A model generated the notes under the pieces. It worked only from the letters and a program-made list of their open reading frames with translations, was not told the DNA's origin and made no database searches. The position numbers and the translations under genes were made by a program. From assembly GCF_008831285.2 (NCBI RefSeq), contig NC_045145.1:9856802-9920801 (forward strand): a stretch of DNA of 64,000 bases. Reading direction: 5' to 3'. Origin of the DNA: Nymphaea colorata. Lineage: Eukaryota > Streptophyta > Magnoliopsida > Nymphaeales > Nymphaeaceae. How positions within the stretch are numbered: the stretch's first letter is position 1; the number at the start of each line of letters is the position of its first letter. This document shows positions 1-12,700 of the stretch, one piece after another.

Positions 1-654
1 AGTTTCCTATACCAAAGATCAAACTGTGAACATTAAACCATTTATAAGTGAATGAAATTTCAAACAATACCAGCAAATTAAAACAACAAATGACAATCAC
101 ATGGATAGACAACATATGTTGAGTCATGAGGGATACTCGACACAAGGACCTTACACTAACCGCTACAACAAGTCAAAAGATTTTCAATAACCATCAATTA
201 GATGCGACTTTTGTTCAACATTTACATGGCAGTGCAGGAAAAAAGGTTAAGTCACGGCAGAAGGGAAACATTCCATTCCTAAATTCAACAATATAGAATT
301 TTGTACAGACCTTTAATTCAACAGAAAAAGCGTACCGTCCGATAACAATATACCGTCCGATGAAAACAATATTGCGAAAAGATAAACATACCAATCAGGG
401 GTATGGAAAATAGTGAAAAATGGTGAGCCCAACGATGGATAACAAAAGAGGAAAAGAACAAAAATAGTCAAAATTGATTTTTGCACGGAAGAGGAGGGAG
501 AGCCGGAGTCGCTGCCCGAACATCAACTTTAGTCCTTCATCCCATCCCGTCAGTTTGAATATTTACGAATTGAGAAGGATCCTGTCTGTATGTTTACGCA
601 TTGAGACTTTGAGAGGAGAAAGAGAGAGAGAGAGAGACAGAGAGAGTTGTGGAG
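1..654. other. 5' flank of the LIP5 gene
   Basis: No gene is recognisable here. The stretch is AT-rich up to about 480 and then becomes more GC- and purine-rich towards the start codon at 655. A short direct repeat of about 11 bp (taccgtccgat) occurs near 333 and 351. A (GA)n tract at about 616-647 lies just before the ATG and probably falls in the promoter or 5' UTR; such GA tracts are common in plant core promoters. I see no clear TATA box. Confidence 0.5.
616..647 (+). repeat. (GA)n microsatellite in the LIP5 leader
   Basis: A purine tract of mostly GA dinucleotides, interrupted once by a C, ends about 8 bp upstream of the LIP5 ATG. GA/CT tracts of this kind are frequent in plant promoters and 5' UTRs and can bind BPC/GAGA-type factors; a regulatory role here is inference. 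Confidence 0.6.
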
Positions 655-748
655 ATGGGCAGCGAGAGAGAGCCTGCAAAACAGCTTCTTCCTTACCTCC
701 AGAGGGCCGATGAGTTGCAGAAGCACGAACCGCTTGTCGCTTACTACT
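655..748 (+). CDS. LIP5: LIP5 exon 1 (coding part)
   Basis: Encodes the first 31 residues plus one base of the next codon. The start codon lies right after the GA tract. The donor follows TACTACT and reads GTAATT. The split codon is the Cys of the conserved YYCRLYAM stretch. Confidence 0.93.
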
Positions 749-3700
749 GTAATTTTCTCTCCGTTTCTCTATTTTTCTAATTGATGTGTTTGGTGTAAAG
801 AAAATCTATTAGGAAAGCAGTTGATTACTCGTTTTCCTCGCAGGTCGGCTGTACGCGATGGATTTGGGCATAAAAATCCCACAAAAGGATCGCACCAGTA
901 CCACGAAATCAATACTCGTCTCCCTCATGAATCAGCTCGAGAAGGTGCGAATCCTCCTCCTCTCCCTTTTCTTTCTTTTGGGATTTTCTGCTTTTCATGT
1001 CTAGTTTTTATTCGCCAACTTTTTGGTCATTTGCTCCGTCCACCTCACTGGGTTCATGAAGGAACTCGCGCTTTTACGCTATGCTCCTTGTTTTAGGATG
1101 AAGGCCTTCTTGCCTGCGACGGGATGCTTGTTTAGCACTACGATCATATGGCATCCACATCCTACACTTGTACTTCTGTCCTGGATTTCGATGCACTAAT
1201 GAATGCTCAATTTTAGTCATGGAATCTCCTTTGATTTCCCTTTTCTTCCTTAGGGATTGAACGCGTTGAACTTTTGTGAATGACTGGTTGCGTGCTTGAA
1301 TGGTAGATCAGGCATTCCTTGTAAGGACTACTAAAAACAGAGATGTAGTTGTTGAATAATGCATATTTGCTGGAAACATGAGCACGATAGCAGCCGTGCA
1401 TCTGGCGGTACGGCTTCCTACTGAAATAGGAATACTGACATGCATAATCTCATCACACCTTCCTGGTCGGTATAAAGATGGGACAATATGTTAGCTTTCT
1501 TGTCTTCTGAATCACAGAGGGTTTGGTGTGAAGGGAAAAAGGTCGTTATCCATTGATTACTAGCACACACGAACTTCACTCTTACTAGTTGCTCTTTTGG
1601 GGGTCTATTTTGCGGACATCATTATTTAATTTCAGAAAGAGAAGTTTGTCATTTCATGGTTTAATAAGTGAGGCCAGGTTAGTGATAATATCACTGGAAA
1701 CAGTATACATGATAATTTTCAGCCACAGTTTTGGTTTTCGCACACAAAGAGAGCACCTCTAGTAGATAGATGGCTGCATATACAAACCGATTATGTAGTT
1801 TCTTCTGACATCCAATAGTTTGCAGCACACATATCTAGCTCCATGGAAAAATGCTTCATGCCCCCCTAGAATTGGAATCAAAGTCCCATAGGTTTTTCAG
1901 AATATATTGCAGCATACATGTCTAGCTTCATAAAAAAAAAAGCCTCATGCACCTCTTGAATTGGAATTGAAGACTAAATGGGGTTTGAATGCCTTTCCTT
2001 TCCTCTGTATGGATTCGGTGAATCTGATGGTATGATTCAGAAAATATCAACGAACATGAATATGTTGATTCCATGAGGTCCATTTCCCATGAATGACCTT
2101 CCTATCATATGTTTTGTACTCATAGCCTCGTAGGGTCTAGCTGGCCTTCCATTGTCAACCAACACTTCTCAATGCTTTTACTGGTTGCACAATCACCTAC
2201 ATAAACAAGTCGCGTGTTTTCCAAAATGCAGAAAAATAATGCCGTTATTCATTAAGGAAGACTGTATTTTTTCTTCACAAGTAGTAAAGAACTCCACTTA
2301 TTTGAAGCTAACATTTTCCTCATTCCCTTTTATGTAGGTCAAATTTCCACATTATCAAAATTTTTCATATAGAACCTAGTTAATGAATGTCATATAATCC
2401 TGACCATCCTAGCGAACCTTCTCATAAGTTCTTATATGTGTGAAGCATTTAACTATGTAGTCAAAATTGAAAATTGCACAAAAGTTAATCAAGCCCCTAA
2501 AAAAGCTAAATGGGATTAGATTGTCCAAGTTGCTTTCCAAAAAAATAAAATCAACAAAAAATATAGTCATGTAGGAAGACAACAATGCTGAAGCCTGAAA
2601 CCAAGAAACTATCTATACAAGACCACAACTTCACTATCTGAACCAAGAAACTATCTCAAATATGGGTGAGTATATTGGTCTCTTGGAAAGATTAAAGAAG
2701 GGGGGAGGTTGGGTTAGGAGTGAGACAATGTGTAGAACAAACCAGCTGTGTTGCATAATACAGAAACACGGTAAATATTCAAGCATAACTATTAAATAAA
2801 GTTGATCTATTTGATATACAAAAAAGAATGCAAACAAACAAACTTACAAATTACAAACATGTTCCATTAGGTTATGAGAAGTGCATTAAAATATGTTCAT
2901 CATAATACTACAATGTATGGTTATAAATATCACTTATATTTTTAGAATATCACAATGAAGCCAAAAGAAATAAAACAAAACAAAGGAGAATTTATTACAC
3001 TATTTTTAAAATACTGCCAATTTCAATTTCTCCAAGTAATATTGCAATATTTCCAAAAGAAAATAAAACCAAAAAAGAGAATCTATTACAATATTTAGAA
3101 AATACTACCAATTTCAATTTCTCTCAAGAATATTGCAATATTTTCTGAGAGATTTTAAAATAATGTTTGAAGATAATTAAATGTTTTTTGTTTCTTTTAA
3201 CTTATTAATAATTATTCTAATCATTTACTAATGTTACTATCAGAAAATTTGTAGAAAGCTCATAATCTCCATAATTGTTTCTATTACCCTTTTATTTAGT
3301 TTTTTTGAATTCTTGAAATTTTCCTTAGAAAAATCAATCTTCTCGATTGATACCTGAGAAAACCTCTTTAAGAAAAACCTGGGAGTATGTTCAATTATTC
3401 GTGGCTAAGCTACAATCTGTTAAGATACAACATAATAATATGCATATTATGTTACAGTTAACATTTTTTTAAATGTTTTCTGGAAAAGTAATTTGAAACC
3501 AGAACTTACTTTCTAAACTTATTCAGAAAAGGGCCAAAAAAGCACTGAATGCAACTGGTACTGGTCAGTTAGAAAATAGTCCTTGACCAGCCGACCAAGT
3601 TGGTCAAACAGTCTATGATTTGGGCCTTAGTGATTTTAAGTTATGAACTAGTTAACTGATTGTAGACATTGTCACCCAGTTGATGGGTGATTGGTCGGTC

Positions 3701-6700
3701 ACTTTGTAATTAAAATCACATTTAGGATCTGGCTGTATACACACACACATTAAACTTATTCTTTTGTTTGTTCTATCTTTTATATTGTTGATTAAGGTGA
3801 AGTTTTTAAAACCCCCGTGTTGACCCTTTCTCTTGTTTTTCCTTTTCCTCTTATTTTTTCCCTCATTTTTTCTGTTGAATAGGACTGGCTAGTCCTTCTG
3901 CTAGGTTAGTGACAATCCATGGTTTGGCAACAAAGAGCATTACAAATGCACTCCCTAAGCATCTTGTAGTCCCATCCATCTTTGCCAAGGTTTTAAGCAT
4001 AAGACCAATGTCTTGCCAGGCTCTACAGAGGAAGTTCTTATTGTGGTCATAGTTGTTGTCATAGTAGCTTTAAAGTATACTATGCTATTTATAGCAAAGC
4101 CACAAATATGAATGATATTTGCAAAAATATTGTGATAATATTACCAAAAAACATTGTCACTAATATCGTTTTCGCTTGTATTTTTCAACGAAGTTGGTTT
4201 GATCAAGAAAATCTCAGGAAAATTGCAGCAAACATAAAAAAATTGAAAAAAATTCTAAATGTTAAGTAAAAACAAAATCAATGCGAAAATAAAAGAAATA
4301 AACACAAATAGATGAAAGTGACAACAATAATGTTTTAATCATAGACGCAAAAATATCATTCTCGGGTTTTATCAGCAATGTTTTTCTCAGGTATTTATTG
4401 GCAAAGTTTTTTTTTTTTTTTTTTTTGGAAAACTCTCGGAGTTTTTTAAAAAAATGAAAAATCAAAATGTTAGGTATAATTCAAGAAATAAAAAACTAAA
4501 AGTATATTGCATTTAGGAGGTTATGTTAAATACCTAAAACAAGAGGAAATAAAACAATGAAACCAAAGTTGAAAAAAATAAAACAGAAAAATGAAATAAC
4601 AAATAAACAAAAAAGTCACAAAAAATTGTGTTAAATTCATTTTAACGATTTTTTCATTATATCGCGGTATTTGCCCTTTTTTATCGTTTTCCTTATTTAT
4701 TTATTTAATAATTTGTGGCTATGGTTTTGATGGTGATAAAAGTTGTGAAAGATAATTTAGTTTAAGTTTAAAATTGAATCCATGGTGATATTAATGTTAA
4801 AAAAGATAAAAATGAACAAATCATGAAAAAACACGGTAAATTTGTTTTTCACGTTTTCTTTTTCAAAATATCATGATTTTTATGTTGCTTTTCGTTTTTC
4901 TCATTTTAATATCACAACATTTAAAAAAATATCATGATATCTATGACACTACCAAAAAAGAATGAAAAAAGGAGTTTATCATGGAAAATATCATGAATTT
5001 CAATGTCTCATGAAAATGTCGTGATATTGTTTGCCAGGTTTCTTTAAAAATCATTTTTAGTATATTTAAACTTTTTTTGTTCCTTTTAACATTTTAACAA
5101 GTATCATGATTTGTTATCAATTTCTTCTAAGAAAATTGCGGATTAATAATTTTAGAATTTATTATTATTTGTTACATATTTTAATTTTTTGAATTCAATC
5201 TTTTCCCAAGAATTTTTTTTTTTGAAAGTGAATACATGAGAAAAACCTTGATAATAAATACCCAAGAACAATATTTTTGTATATAAGCTATTCTAATGCG
5301 AATCACATTAAGTGACCCAACTGCTTCTACTACCTCATTAATGTAACATCCAACCTTTCAGTTGTCTTCAGTTCAACTTGACATATCAAAATCTCATAAA
5401 AATGATTTTGGTAGACAAACCGATAGGTTTTGTGGAACTTTTTGCTTGTCCATCCACTTACCATAATTGTGCTGCTCATTGTATCAATTATTTGCTTTTT
5501 AAACTCATTGGATCAATTATTTGCTTTTGCAGTAGCCTCCTTTATAATGCTTCCTCTTGAAGGAATGACTAAAGAACATGTTTTAGTTGTCTTCTATGAT
5601 ATGGTTTCACCATAACATGAATGTGAGAAAAGCCTTGCGATAGTGATTCATGTACAAAGTCTTATGGAAGAAATTTCTTATTGTTAAGTTTGCTTGCAAG
5701 ATCATCTTGGTTGGGGGCCATGGAATTTATTTGGCTGTTGGACATCTAGGGCCAATTTTGTTAGAAAATAGTTAGAAATTCAGCATCCTAGGATAATAAA
5801 ACACTTTACCATCCACTTCTTTTCTCCTACTGGTATGGAATGTTAAAATCCAAGTTATCAGGTGTAGCATCACACAAATTCAGTTGGCCTTTTTTCTTAC
5901 CACACCTGCATCTGCACTTGTGCCGTGTTGATGGGGGTTTATCCGTCCATATGAAGCACCAACCTGCCTTACCTAAGCAATTAATTGAGGTTGTTTTTCA
6001 AGATATAAGAGAATACGCAATAGGCTATTGTAACTCAGGCCCAATCTTGAGAATACAAATGCTTCAAGAGATACACTCTTGAAGGTCCCAACAACTTCAA
6101 TAAGTAATACAAAACCAAACCTCAAACTTGAGGAGAAGATACCAAATATATTAATCTCAAGAGAGGAATACACAAGAGAGGCTTAAAAGCCTTGACCAAA
6201 CAAGGGACAACAGTCCCTTATTTATAATACAATGAAAGGAGGAGAGAAAGGAGGAGTTGGCTGTTAGGCCAGCTCCAACGGCTAGAAATCTAGCCGTTGG
6301 AAGCTGGTCCAACAGCTAGTTTCCCTTTTACAATTAAAAAAAGATAAAAACAGAAAAAGAAATAAAAAGGTACATAAAAAGGAAAAAGAAGCAAATAAAA
6401 TAAACTACATAAACACCTATGCATACATATAGATTTATATATACAAATCATACATGAAACTAGATATGACACTTGAAACTAGATGTATGACAGTACATAT
6501 GAAATATACATATGTATACTTACATGATGTCTAGTCTTTAATTTCTAACACCCCCCCTCAAACTTACGGTGTGATCACCGAAAGTTTGCCAAGAAGAAAG
6601 TGAAATCGTGCTGAAGCAAGTGCCTTGGTGAAGAAATCTCCAAGTTCATATTCGGAAGGGACAAAGGATATATCAATTGTTTGGCTAAGATATTCTTCTC

Positions 6701-9700
6701 TCACATATTTCAATATGCTTTGTCCTTTCATGAAAAATATAATTGCTAGCAATGTAAATGACACTTTTATTGTTGCAGCAGAGCTTGGTGGCTTCATTTA
6801 AGTCAATTCCAATGTCCTTCAATAAACTTTTTAACCATACAATCTTCATGGTGGTGGTGGCCATGGCACGATACTTTGCTTCGGTTGAAGATATAGAGAC
6901 TTTATTTTGTTTTTTGCACCTCTACGAAATAAGAAGTCACCTAAAAAAACACAAAAACCGGTGGTAGAATGTCTATTATTAGGATCTCCACCCCAATCAG
7001 CATCAGTATAGGCAATCATATTCAAGTTTGATGAGGAGGATAGAAAAAGTCCCTTAGTGATAGTGTGTTTGACATATCGAACAATCCTCCATGCGGCTCC
7101 CATGTGTACAGAAGTGGGTTTTTGTTGAAAGTTGAAACTGACTTATGACATGTAAAACATGTGATATGTCAAGCCTTGTGATGGATAATATGTGAGAGCT
7201 CCAATCAATTGACGAAAGGGAGTGGGATTTTCTAGAATTTCTCCATCATCAATCTTCATCTTTACTCTTAAGGCTTCAGGTGTGTCGACCACCTTGTCAT
7301 CAGTGATTCCTGATCTGCTTATAATGTCATTGGCAAACTTCATTTGTGAGAGTAAGTATCCTCTCTTACTATAAGTTACTTCAAAACCAAGGAAATATGT
7401 TAGTTTACCAAAATCAGTCATTTCAAATTCATTCTTTAGAAAATCCTTTACCTGCATAATTCCGTTGGCATCATTACCTGTAATAATCATATCATCTACA
7501 TATAAAAGTATCACAATTATACCTATAACAGTATTTTTTAACAAACATAGCAGTGTCAGAATAACATGATTTAAAACCTTGTTTAAACATAACATTGCTA
7601 AACATGTCAAATCAAGCTTTTGGGGCTTGTTTCAAGCCATATAGTGCCTTTCTAAGATAAAAAACTTTTCCTTTAGGTAAATCAAGCCCAGGGGGTGAGT
7701 CCATGTATACCTCCTCATTTAAGTAACCATTCAAAAAAGCATTTTTGACATCCAATTGATATATGGACCATTGTTTAATTGAAGCAACAACAATAAGAGC
7801 TCTAACAGAGGTCATACGAGCAACAATGACAAAAGTTTCTTCATAATCAATCTCATATTCTTGGGCATATCCTTTAGCAACTAGTCTAGCTTTATACCTT
7901 TCAAATGATCCATCACTTCTAGTCTTGACTTTGTAAACCCACCTACATCCTATTGCCTTTTTTCCGATAGGAAGAGACACAATGTCCCAAGTTTTATTAT
8001 CTTCAAGGGCTTTAAGTTCATTGTTCATGGCTTCAACCCAATGTGGGTTAGTTTTGACTTCAAGATAGGATGAAGGTTCATCAAAAGAGTGAATAGCTAA
8101 TAAGCAAGCTCTATATTTTGGAGAAAGACTCGTAGGAGACAAATTTTTGAGGTGGATGAGTATCTCTTTGAGATCTCCTAAGAGTAGGTTGAGACTCTTG
8201 GATGTTTTGTTGAGACCTTCTCTTGTAAACTATAACTTCTCTTGGTGGTCTATTAAAAGAAGTGCTATCAACCTCATTTAGAGCATTATCATATGAAGAA
8301 TGCAAAACATCATCATCATTTATCCATAAGAAAGAATAGTCATCTTCATGCTTGGGTTTATTTTCATTAAAGCCATTTTCTTCTTCTAAAAATATTACAT
8401 TTCTTGAAACATACACCTTATCTTTTTTCAATATCATAGCATCTATATCCTTTTTGAGTTTCGGAGTAGCCAATAAAGACACATTGAATAGCCCTAGATG
8501 AAAGTTTGTCATTTTTGTCATTTAGAATGTAACATTTGCAACCAAAGACTTTGAATCTTTTATAAATTGGCTCCAAATTAAAAAGTTTTTGAAAAGGAGA
8601 AATATTTTCTAAAACTTTAGAGATCATTCTATTAATTAAATAAATGGATGTTAGTATCACTTTAGCCCAAAAATTTTTTGATATAAGAAGAGCTTTTGTT
8701 GTTTCAAGAATATGTCTATGTTTTCTTTTTGCAACTCCATTTTGTTGGGGGATTTTTGAGACGACTTTTGGTGTATAACTCCCTTTTCCTTTAGGAATTC
8801 TTCAAATTCATTGGAAATGAATTCTCCCCCGAAATCACTTCTAAAAATTTTAAGGTTTGCATCAAATTGCGTATTGATCATGTTGTAAAAATTTTTGAAA
8901 TTCATAAAGACTTCCGATTTGCGTTTAAGAAAGTAAACCCAAGCATATCGAGAGTAATCATCCACAAAAATGACATATTAAAGCAAACCACTTTTAAACA
9001 TAATAGGAGCAGGACCCCATACATCCGAATGCACTAATTCAAAGGGTGCTTTTGCAACAAAATTTCTATTTCCAAAAGGTAAAACGTTAATTTTGGCTTT
9101 AATACAATCATCACAAGAGATCATTTCGTTACATTTCTCTTCCAAAAAATGGATACAAAGCATTTTTCCTAAACTTGAATGCTCAAGTCTTTGATGCCAA
9201 ATTTGAATGTTACTCTTCTTGACTACATTGCAAGTAGGGTTGGAAAGATCCAAATAATCAACATAGTAGAGATCATTTTTCCTAGAACCTTTCTCAATCG
9301 TGATGGTTCTGTATCAAAAATTTATTTTGTGAGAAGACAATATCACATCCATGATTGGTTATTTGAGAAACCGACAAGAGATTTAAGTTAAGTTTGAGAA
9401 CAAATCTAACTTTTGGTATTTTGAAAACTTTTGAATTAAAATTTTGTTCAATATTCCTAACACATTTGATTTCAAGAGGAGTTCCATCGGCGGTTTTAAC
9501 AAAAGGGCACGATTCTTCTTTAGTGCATTTGGAAAGTAGTGAACTACAAGGGTTTATATGAAATGAAGCTCCGGAATCAAGTATCCAAGAGTACTTACTT
9601 GATGATGTAGATGCCACTGTTGCTCCGAAAATTGGAGAAGTCCCTCCTCCTTTGAAAAGCGGTTGAAGAGCATCAATAAGCTTCGGTTGGAGAACACTTA

Positions 9701-12700
9701 CAAGCTTATCTAGGTCAAACTGATTGCTTTTTTCATACATTGTCCCAGCCACACTTGTCTTTTTATCAAATCTCCTCAATTTAGGACATCTAGGTTTAGT
9801 ATGTCCTTCTTCTTGACAATTGAAAGATATAATCTTCTTGTTGCTATTATTGTTATTCTCATAATTTCGATTAAAGTGAGGAAGCCTATAAGTTCTCATG
9901 TGAGCGCCGGGTCTTGAGGTAGCAAGAACACTTTCACCATTTTCTTTGGAAAATTTGAGTCTATTCTCTTCCATTTGAAGCTCCGCTATGGCCTCATTTA
10001 TAGACGACACTTTATGTTTATGAAGCAAGGAAGTTTTGACCCCATCATATTCTGGTCTAAGACCAAGAGTAAATTTATAAATTTTTTTCCTTTGAATTTG
10101 TTTTTCTTTTACTACAATGTCTCTTGGATCATACCATTTGGGTTCTAATAAAGCAAGTTCATCTCATAATTGTTCTATTTCCCCAACATGCTCCTTAATA
10201 GACTTATCCCGTTGTTGGAGACTGGCAATGTTTCTTGAGGAATTCCCAAGCTTCATGAGCAAAATTATGCTTTGCTATTTGACCCATGGTTGTAGTATCG
10301 ACACAAGCAATAATCCATGTAATAATTTTGTGATGTCCTATCATCCATTCTTCCCATTTTTTCTCATATTCATTCATAACCTTATCCTTTTCAACTCCAT
10401 CTAGTTCATGGGCTTTTCCATCTATGGTTTTGGTTAGGACTAATTGTGGTTCACTTTTAGACCCATCAACAAGTCCCTATAAACATTTACTTCTAATGAA
10501 ATGTTCCATAGTTTTTGCCCATGAAACATAATTTGATGAAGTAAGTTTAGGAAGAGGAGTAGAAGTTCTCTCATCTATGATGTGTACCTTGTATAGATGT
10601 AGTAGAGATGTTGAGGTAGCACTTAGATGAAGAACAGCCACAAAACCAGCAACAAGAGAGCTTTGGAAGGTCCACGATATCAACCACAAAGATAGTAGAG
10701 CAGCCACAAAAACAACGTCTAAACAGCCACCACAAAATCAGCAAGAAGTTGTTGCCAAAACAGCCACCAAAAAACAGCAAGAAGACAACTCCTCTTGTGC
10801 AATTCCGCAGCCAGTAATTATATCAAACACTTGGTGTGTTTCACAGCTCCAAAAGGGCAGCACAAATTGATTCTTCAATATTTGAGAATCAGCAAATCGA
10901 AAAGCCCATCCTTGCTCTGATACCATGTAGATCAGACCCAATCTTGAGAATACAAATGCTTCAAGAGATACACTTTTGAAGATCCCAACAACTTCAATAA
11001 GTAATACAAAACCAAACCTCAAACTTGAGGAGAAGATACCAAATATATTAATCTCAAGAGAAGAATACACAAGGGACAACAGTTCCTTATTTATAATACA
11101 ATGAAAGGAGGAGAGAAGGGAGGAGTTGGCTGTTGGGCCATTTCCAATGGCTAGAAATCTAGCCGTTGGAAGCTGGTCCAACAGCTAGTTTCCCTTTTAC
11201 AATTAAAAAAAGAAAAAAACAGAAAAAGAAATAAAAAGGTACATAAAAAGGAAAAAGAAGCAAATAAAATAAACTACATAAAGTCATAAACACTTATGCA
11301 TACATATATATTTATATATACAAATCATACGTAAAACTAGATGTACGACAGTACATATGAAATATACATATGTATACTTACATGACGACTAGTCCTTAAT
11401 TTCTAACAGCTATATCATATTAGGACAAGTGTAGGTACATGGTATATGACACAAGTGTGAAGGGTGCAACACATAGATGTAGGTAGTTGCATTGGATGGA
11501 TTTGAAGGAAAGACCTTGCTTTTAGAAAAGGATGGAAAGATGGCTTAGATTACAAGTTTAGATAATCTTTTCTTCAAAAGAAAGGTCAGGTCTAGGTAAG
11601 TTGATCTTCTTCTGCCAATATTTGATTGGAAATCTTGATTGGCCACCACGCCATCCAACAAAACGAGATTCATGAATAGAATATGAAATTCTTAAACAAT
11701 ATAAAAATAGAACCTGAATTTTCAAGCTCAATGCTCTCTTAGTTGTTTTTTCTTTCGTTTAAGGTTGATGTACATGCCTTGGCTCCTTCAAAACCTTTGT
11801 ATGACATGTTTGGACGATCTTATTAGTGAGACTAGCAGATTAGAAACATTTTGTAGGGATTTGCTGAGCTTAATTTAACATTGCTAGTCTCCTAAAGAAA
11901 ATCCTAAAAAAATATCGAGGCCTTGAATGCTAGGAGATGCAAAAACAAAAGATGGAAGATGGTTTTGACCTTTGAATAAGTGCTTTTGTTGATAGTTTTC
12001 TAGAATGGCAGTTGATGACCCCATCATAAAGATTCAAGGGCAAAATGGCTTTCTTTCTACTTGGATCCTGTGCGGTTCTAGATTTTGGTGGTGAATAGTA
12101 GAACTGCATGAGAGAGAGAGAGAGAGAGAAATCATTCGATATAAGAGAAAAATAACTTGAAGAAGAACGAATGGTTGATGAATCACCAAGCAAAAATTAT
12201 GCAGAATCTGCATCTTCGATACCATCCTGAGCATTGACATTTGAAAATGTGCAGGGATGAGAAGTTTAAACTATAGTCGCAGAAAACGTGTTTTTTTTTT
12301 AAAAAACGTGAAAAAAACGCGATAAATTCAATGACTTTACAACTGAAAAAATGCATTTTTTTTTAAAAAACGTTAAAAAACGAAAAAAACGTGTTTTTCC
12401 CCTTTTTTCACATTTTTCATTTTTTTAATGCCAAACAGCTTTTTTTTTTCATTTTCTATTTTTTATTTGTTGCACTACTTATCTTTTGATGTTTGTGTTA
12501 TTAGTTTCTCACTTATTTTATTTTTCCCTCATTTTTAGTTTTTTAAAATTTTTAAAAATTTACCATATTCTTCTCGTATTTTTTCCATTGTTTTCAAACT
12601 CGCCATATTATACCCAAGAAGAACTTCGCCGTTTAAAACTCTGAGTCGTTATTTGTGAGTATGGACTTTAAAGAGGCTGGCATGATCCTTATGACCTCAG

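Larger units (their letters stand above)
6029..11408 (-). mobile_element. Ty1/copia LTR retrotransposon, complete but decayed, antisense in LIP5 intron 2
   Basis: A 5380-bp element flanked by TSD GCTAT, with LTRs at 6029-6550 and 10926-11408, both TG...CA. The minus-strand order is 5' LTR, PBS, gag, protease, integrase, reverse transcriptase, RNase H, polypurine tract, 3' LTR. Integrase before RT is diagnostic of copia. The coding region is split by several stops and frameshifts, so it should be inactive. The LTRs differ by about 20 substitutions and three indels, indicating an old insertion. It lies opposite to LIP5 transcription, so its own terminators do not face the host gene. Confidence 0.95.
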
